Source: JANQPA01 sp964628385 (GTDB lineage: Bacteria > Bacteroidota > Bacteroidia > Chitinophagales > Saprospiraceae). From it: a DNA stretch of 64,000 nt. Positions 60,639-64,000 of the stretch are shown piece after piece; position 1 is the first letter of the stretch; each line of letters starts with the position of its first letter. The translations under genes were made by a program, and so were the position numbers. Below the pieces are notes generated by a model. It did no database searches. It was not told the origin of the DNA and saw only the letters and a program-made list of their open reading frames with translations. The stretch spans positions 1 to 64,000 of the forward strand of contig CAZVOD010000015.1 of NCBI GenBank assembly GCA_964628385.1. Direction: 5' to 3'.

Positions 60639-62783
60639 TTACTGCAAAGTCAATTGATCAAAATCTTTTCTTCCTTTCAGGGGGGCAAGATTTTGATCCT
60701 CCCGCAGCGATTTCAAATCTTCGAAACCATTGTTGATCATTCTTTGGATAACGGATACGGCTTTGTCAAAAGATTGTTTTTCTACCAGGAAGCGAGCCAG
60801 CCTCTTATAAGCGTTAAAGTCTTTAGGGTTGTGTTCCAGCACCCGGGTCCACATTTTGATAGTGGCTTCACTATCATTCATTTCCCGGTATAAATCAGCT
60901 AGGTTGCTGTAGGTATAGCTAGCTTCAGGGTTGAGGGCCAGGGAGGATTCAAAAGCCAGCCGGGCCAGCTCCGGCTCGTTCTTTTTTCGATATAAATACC
61001 CCAAAAGGGTAAACCCATCTGGATCATCTGGTACCCCCTGTACATACCGATTGAGCCATTTTTCGGCTTCTGAATACTGTTGCGGAAAGTCTACGTACAG
61101 CGATGCCAGATTATACATGGCATCCCAGAATTGAGGATCCGCCTGAAGTGTTTTCAAATAAGCTTGTTCTTCCAGCATTTTTTTGCCCTGCTCCTGATAG
61201 ATTATAGCCAGATTGTAGTGCGCCAATGCAAAATCAGGATTAAGCTGTATTGCTTCTTTATACAATTCAATGGCTTTATCAATGGTGCCGAGCCGCTTGT
61301 AGGTATAGGCCAAGTTAGTCAACGCCAGTGGCCATGTGGGCGATAGCTCATGCGCTTTTTCAAAGGCTTCCATCTCTTTTTCCTTTTGATCAAGCCTGCG
61401 GTACAATAGCCCTAGTTCATTGAAAATATGAGGAGAAAGTGGCTTGAGAGCCAGCGCTTCTTGCTGCTTATGAAGCGCTTGTTTGTAGACAGTAGTATCT
61501 GCTTTTTCCATCGCATCAGCCTTTAGCCGCTCATTAACCCCATCAAAATAAACAGACCGCGAAATTAGGCCGGCGTAAAAAGCACTTTGTGGCCCCTGCA
61601 ATTCTGCCGCCTTTCTTAAATATTTGGGATAGTAAGAATAAATGCCCTGATTGGCCCAGCGTTTAGCCAACTCCCGACCCGGCGATTCGATATAATCGCT
61701 TAACGCGCGCTGAGCCTCGTCTTGTAAGGCCGCAGAAAGCGAGGTTTTCATTAATGTTTTAACAGTAGCTGCCGGGCCCTCGTTACCGGTAGATTGGTAG
61801 ATAGCGTAAGCAGAGCCTTCTTCCGGAAATAACAGGCGCCCTTTATCAATAGCTTTTTGAAACTGCGCCAAACGCAGCAAAAAGTTACTATCTTTTTGTG
61901 GTGCTACCTCTTCCTGAAAGTTAGAAGCCTGCTTTTTTACCTTAGCTAACCGAAAACTACTCCTTCCGTCGGCTACAGGAGTTTGTTGTTTTTGGGAAGC
62001 CCAACGTACACTGTCTTTTATATACCGTTCCAGCTCATAATGGTCCACAAATTGATCTTTGTCATCATCAGCAGCGCCCGATAAGCCTTTTACGAGATAA
62101 TAGGAAAAAAGCCCCCTACCATCTCCCCATCGTTTGCCTTCCAACGATACCTGATCCGGTTCGCAGGATAAGAATTTTGTGGTATTTTGAAATAAAGCAG
62201 TCAGAGCTGCGGTAGTCGCCATTTTACCATTAATGCTATTACCGGCCAGCTTACCCGACCGGCAGGCGTCTGTTATTAGAATAACTTCCACGCCTTGTTG
62301 AGTCAGTTGTGCTACTAATTGATTGAGGGTGTTTACTTCACAGGCACCAGAAGCAGAATAAGTAGAGTGATTGGCATCGTAAAACAACAGGTAACCCTCC
62401 TTTTCGTCCGAAGAGATCTCTACATCCCCATGGCCTGAAAAATATATGATCAGCCGGTCTTTGGGTTTGCATTTTTCTCGTAGTGCATCCAGTTCACTGC
62501 TAAAGCGCCCGTAAGTAGCTTGCTCATTGGTCAGTAGGATTATATTTTCTGGAGCCACTTTCCAGGCCATGCTATTTTCCAAAAAATTACTAAATATAAA
62601 AGCATCTCTGTGAGCAAATTGCAGGTCCGGAATTTGATCATTCCTGTAATCAGATATCCCTACCACCAGCGCTCTAATCGTACCAAACGGGGTAATTGGG
62701 GTGATCTGCCCCGTTGTAACCTTTGCCAGGCCCAGCAAATAGATAAGCAGAATAACTTTGTGAAACCTGAATTGATCCATCAT
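60639..62783 (-). CDS. Exported caspase (peptidase C14)-TPR protein
   Basis: A 714-residue protein. The N-terminus (to about residue 25, KVTTGQ) is a signal peptide, and a second ATG follows the first directly. The caspase-like domain (about 32-290) has His118 in YFSGHGD and Cys174 in ITDACRSG, so the catalytic dyad is intact. After a linker to ~420, TPR units run to the C-terminus (PHIFNELGLLYRRLDQKEKEMEAFEKAHELSPTWPLALTNLAYTYKRLGTIDKAIELYKEAIQLNPD and later ones). It faces the WD40-caspase and is divergent from the second metalloprotease. Likely a periplasmic or surface caspase with a TPR docking array; substrates unknown. Confidence 0.9.
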   Translation of the reverse strand: MMDQFRFHKVILLIYLLGLAKVTTGQITPITPFGTIRALVVGISDYRNDQIPDLQFAHRDAFIFSNFLENSMAWKVAPENIILLTNEQATYGRFSSELDALREKCKPKDRLIIYFSGHGDVEISSDEKEGYLLFYDANHSTYSASGACEVNTLNQLVAQLTQQGVEVILITDACRSGKLAGNSINGKMATTAALTALFQNTTKFLSCEPDQVSLEGKRWGDGRGLFSYYLVKGLSGAADDDKDQFVDHYELERYIKDSVRWASQKQQTPVADGRSSFRLAKVKKQASNFQEEVAPQKDSNFLLRLAQFQKAIDKGRLLFPEEGSAYAIYQSTGNEGPAATVKTLMKTSLSAALQDEAQRALSDYIESPGRELAKRWANQGIYSYYPKYLRKAAELQGPQSAFYAGLISRSVYFDGVNERLKADAMEKADTTVYKQALHKQQEALALKPLSPHIFNELGLLYRRLDQKEKEMEAFEKAHELSPTWPLALTNLAYTYKRLGTIDKAIELYKEAIQLNPDFALAHYNLAIIYQEQGKKMLEEQAYLKTLQADPQFWDAMYNLASLYVDFPQQYSEAEKWLNRYVQGVPDDPDGFTLLGYLYRKKNEPELARLAFESSLALNPEASYTYSNLADLYREMNDSEATIKMWTRVLEHNPKDFNAYKRLARFLVEKQSFDKAVSVIQRMINNGFEDLKSLREDQNLAPLKGRKDFDQLTLQ

Positions 62784-62927
62784 CTTTTAATAGACTTGTT
62801 TAGTAGGTATTAAAGTTGGATAAAAAAAGGCTGACGTGCCATTAGGTACGCATGTGATTGATTTCCAAACACGCTCTAGTATTTAATATTTTTCCAGTCC
62901 CACAGCTTAACACAGGACCCAAATGCA

Positions 62928-62939
62928 TACTTTAAAGTA
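62928..62939. promoter_or_regulatory. 12-bp palindrome before the second metalloprotease
   Basis: TACTTTAAAGTA is a perfect palindrome 37 bp before the start of the metalloprotease gene and in the gap shared with the caspase-TPR gene. It could be an operator. No Bacteroidota promoter could be set with confidence. Confidence 0.35.
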
Positions 62940-62976
62940 CAAAATTTTTATCTTCAGTCAGTTAAAATCTGAAGCT

Positions 62977-64000
62977 ATGAAAAAACACCTATTAAGGCTT
63001 ACTTTTTTGTCATTATTACTGTCAATTCCTGTTACGGGGTTCGTACAAACTCAGTTTTCGCTGGTATCTAAATCACAGGTACTGGACGAAGGGAGCTTTG
63101 AATATATTACCGAGGGTAAAGATTTTGAAACCGCCCTCGAAATTTATCAAAACCTTGCGGCAGCCAGAGGCGATAAGCGTCTCCCTATTCCTCCTTTCAA
63201 AATGGTTGATAATGTACAGAATGTAGCTTTCCTGGAAGGCGATGGCAATAGTATTGGTCTTGAGAAAAAAGCCTACGAGATATGTATGAGTTTTGGAGAA
63301 AAGAAAGGTAAAAGCGCCATAGCAGCTCTTTTGGGACATGAGTTAACTCATTTTTACGAAAAGCATCAGTGGCGGTCTGGATTCGCTGAGGCATTTAAAG
63401 ACTTGAAGGTAGGAGAAAAGCTAAGTGAAAAGAATGGGTTGTCTAAACTGGCCTACGAAACTCAAGCTGATTACCTGGGAGGCTTTTTGGCCTACTCGGC
63501 AGGCTACCCTGTATTCGATCAAATGCCGGCCTTGTATGATAAGCTTTATAAAGAATATCCACTACCTGAGGTCATGAATGGTTACCCTGACCTCGAGGAG
63601 CGAAAAGAACTGGTCAGTAGGTCCACAGAATTACTGAAACAACTGATTGATGTCTTTGAAATGGCTAACCTGATGGTCGTACTAACGAAATACGAGGAAG
63701 CCAGAGCTTTTTACAAGCATAATTTGACCAACTACCAAAGCTCAGAGATTTACAATAACCTCGGCGTTCTGAGTATCATGGAAGCCCTCAATTTCTTTAG
63801 CGAGACTGAACTGCCGTATCGCATTCCGGTAGAATTGGATTTGGAGTTCTCTGCATCTAAATTCGGCGCTGCTGAGTCAAATGAAAAGCGTCGTAAACTC
63901 CTCGAAGAAGCTATCATCTACCTACAAAGTGCTACTACTATGGATAAGCAATATGCTCCGGCCTACCAAAACCTCGCTTGCGCTTATTTTTTACTGGAAG
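62977..64000 (+). CDS. Second M48-like metalloprotease paralogue (cut by window edge)
   Basis: A gene starting ATG at 62977 and running open to the window end (341 codons seen). Signal peptide about 1-24. The zinc site is HELTH (His121, Glu122, His125) in LLGHELTHFYEKHQW, and the third ligand Glu161 is in YETQADYLGG. Order and sequence parallel the first metalloprotease (54046-55680): both have GYPDLEER, YQSxEIYNN and LPLELDL-type stretches after the zinc site, so they are duplicates. Divergent from the caspase-TPR gene. The C-terminus is not seen, so whether the end domain is kept is unknown. Confidence 0.85.
   Translation, partial: MKKHLLRLTFLSLLLSIPVTGFVQTQFSLVSKSQVLDEGSFEYITEGKDFETALEIYQNLAAARGDKRLPIPPFKMVDNVQNVAFLEGDGNSIGLEKKAYEICMSFGEKKGKSAIAALLGHELTHFYEKHQWRSGFAEAFKDLKVGEKLSEKNGLSKLAYETQADYLGGFLAYSAGYPVFDQMPALYDKLYKEYPLPEVMNGYPDLEERKELVSRSTELLKQLIDVFEMANLMVVLTKYEEARAFYKHNLTNYQSSEIYNNLGVLSIMEALNFFSETELPYRIPVELDLEFSASKFGAAESNEKRRKLLEEAIIYLQSATTMDKQYAPAYQNLACAYFLLE

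Overview
The window comes from a Bacteroidota genome, most likely a marine or halotolerant member of Saprospiria or a related class. Lineage evidence seen directly: two subtilisins with C-terminal type IX secretion sorting domains, a DUF5723 outer-membrane barrel, a DUF4294 protein, a gcvH-vanZ-tonB run, a Rho factor with a long acidic insertion, many short-lobed lipoproteins, and promoters that fit the Bacteroidota pattern TTG-N18..20-TAnnTTTG (clearest before both tRNAs, rpmH and rho). A two-enzyme route from glycine to betaine suggests salt stress. The lineage below phylum is an inference.

Layout. 1-8.2 kb: glycine betaine synthesis pair, an exported acetolactate-decarboxylase-like lipoprotein, an aldo/keto reductase, a secreted subtilisin and an MtfA-type peptidase. 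8.3-15.4 kb: tRNA-Phe, a lipoprotein, a giant WG-repeat protein, then a scar holding the middle of a TPR-CHAT protein head-to-head with another gene fragment. 15.4-29 kb: mostly housekeeping (citrate synthase of the eukaryotic type, gcvH, vanZ, tonB, rpmH, frr, serS, rho, an MscS channel), interrupted by a perfect 56-bp palindrome. 29-45.4 kb: a second large subtilisin, aspS, a cation-chloride-cotransporter homologue, hemA, a methyltransferase, an exported adenosine deaminase, a TPR lipoprotein and a glucosaminidase-LysM protein. 45.4-48.1 kb: an accessory pocket with an HD-PycTM (Pycsar effector-like) protein whose HD dyad is lost, next to a decayed gene. 48.3-52 kb: a lipoprotein/DUF5723 pair, a small conserved protein and tRNA-Met.

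52-64 kb is the most unusual part. It has a divergent coiled-coil protein with a barrel-like C-terminus. Facing it is a three-gene run: an M48-like metalloprotease with TPR-like repeats, a FecR-like/Ig-like protein, and a WD40-caspase. A convergent caspase-TPR protein follows, and then a second M48-like paralogue that runs off the window. Every member carries an N-terminal signal peptide, so this looks like an envelope or secreted protease set built on caspase and gluzincin folds, not a cytoplasmic immune caspase. I know of no named system with this composition. That it works as one system is inferred from gene order and the repeated protease module.

Several genes start downstream of the longest open frame (aldo/keto reductase, subtilisin 1, TPR 20341, frr, aspS, transporter, hemA), judged by family length or signal peptide position. 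Two genes here were not apparent from long open frames: rpmH (55 codons) and the edge-truncated second metalloprotease.
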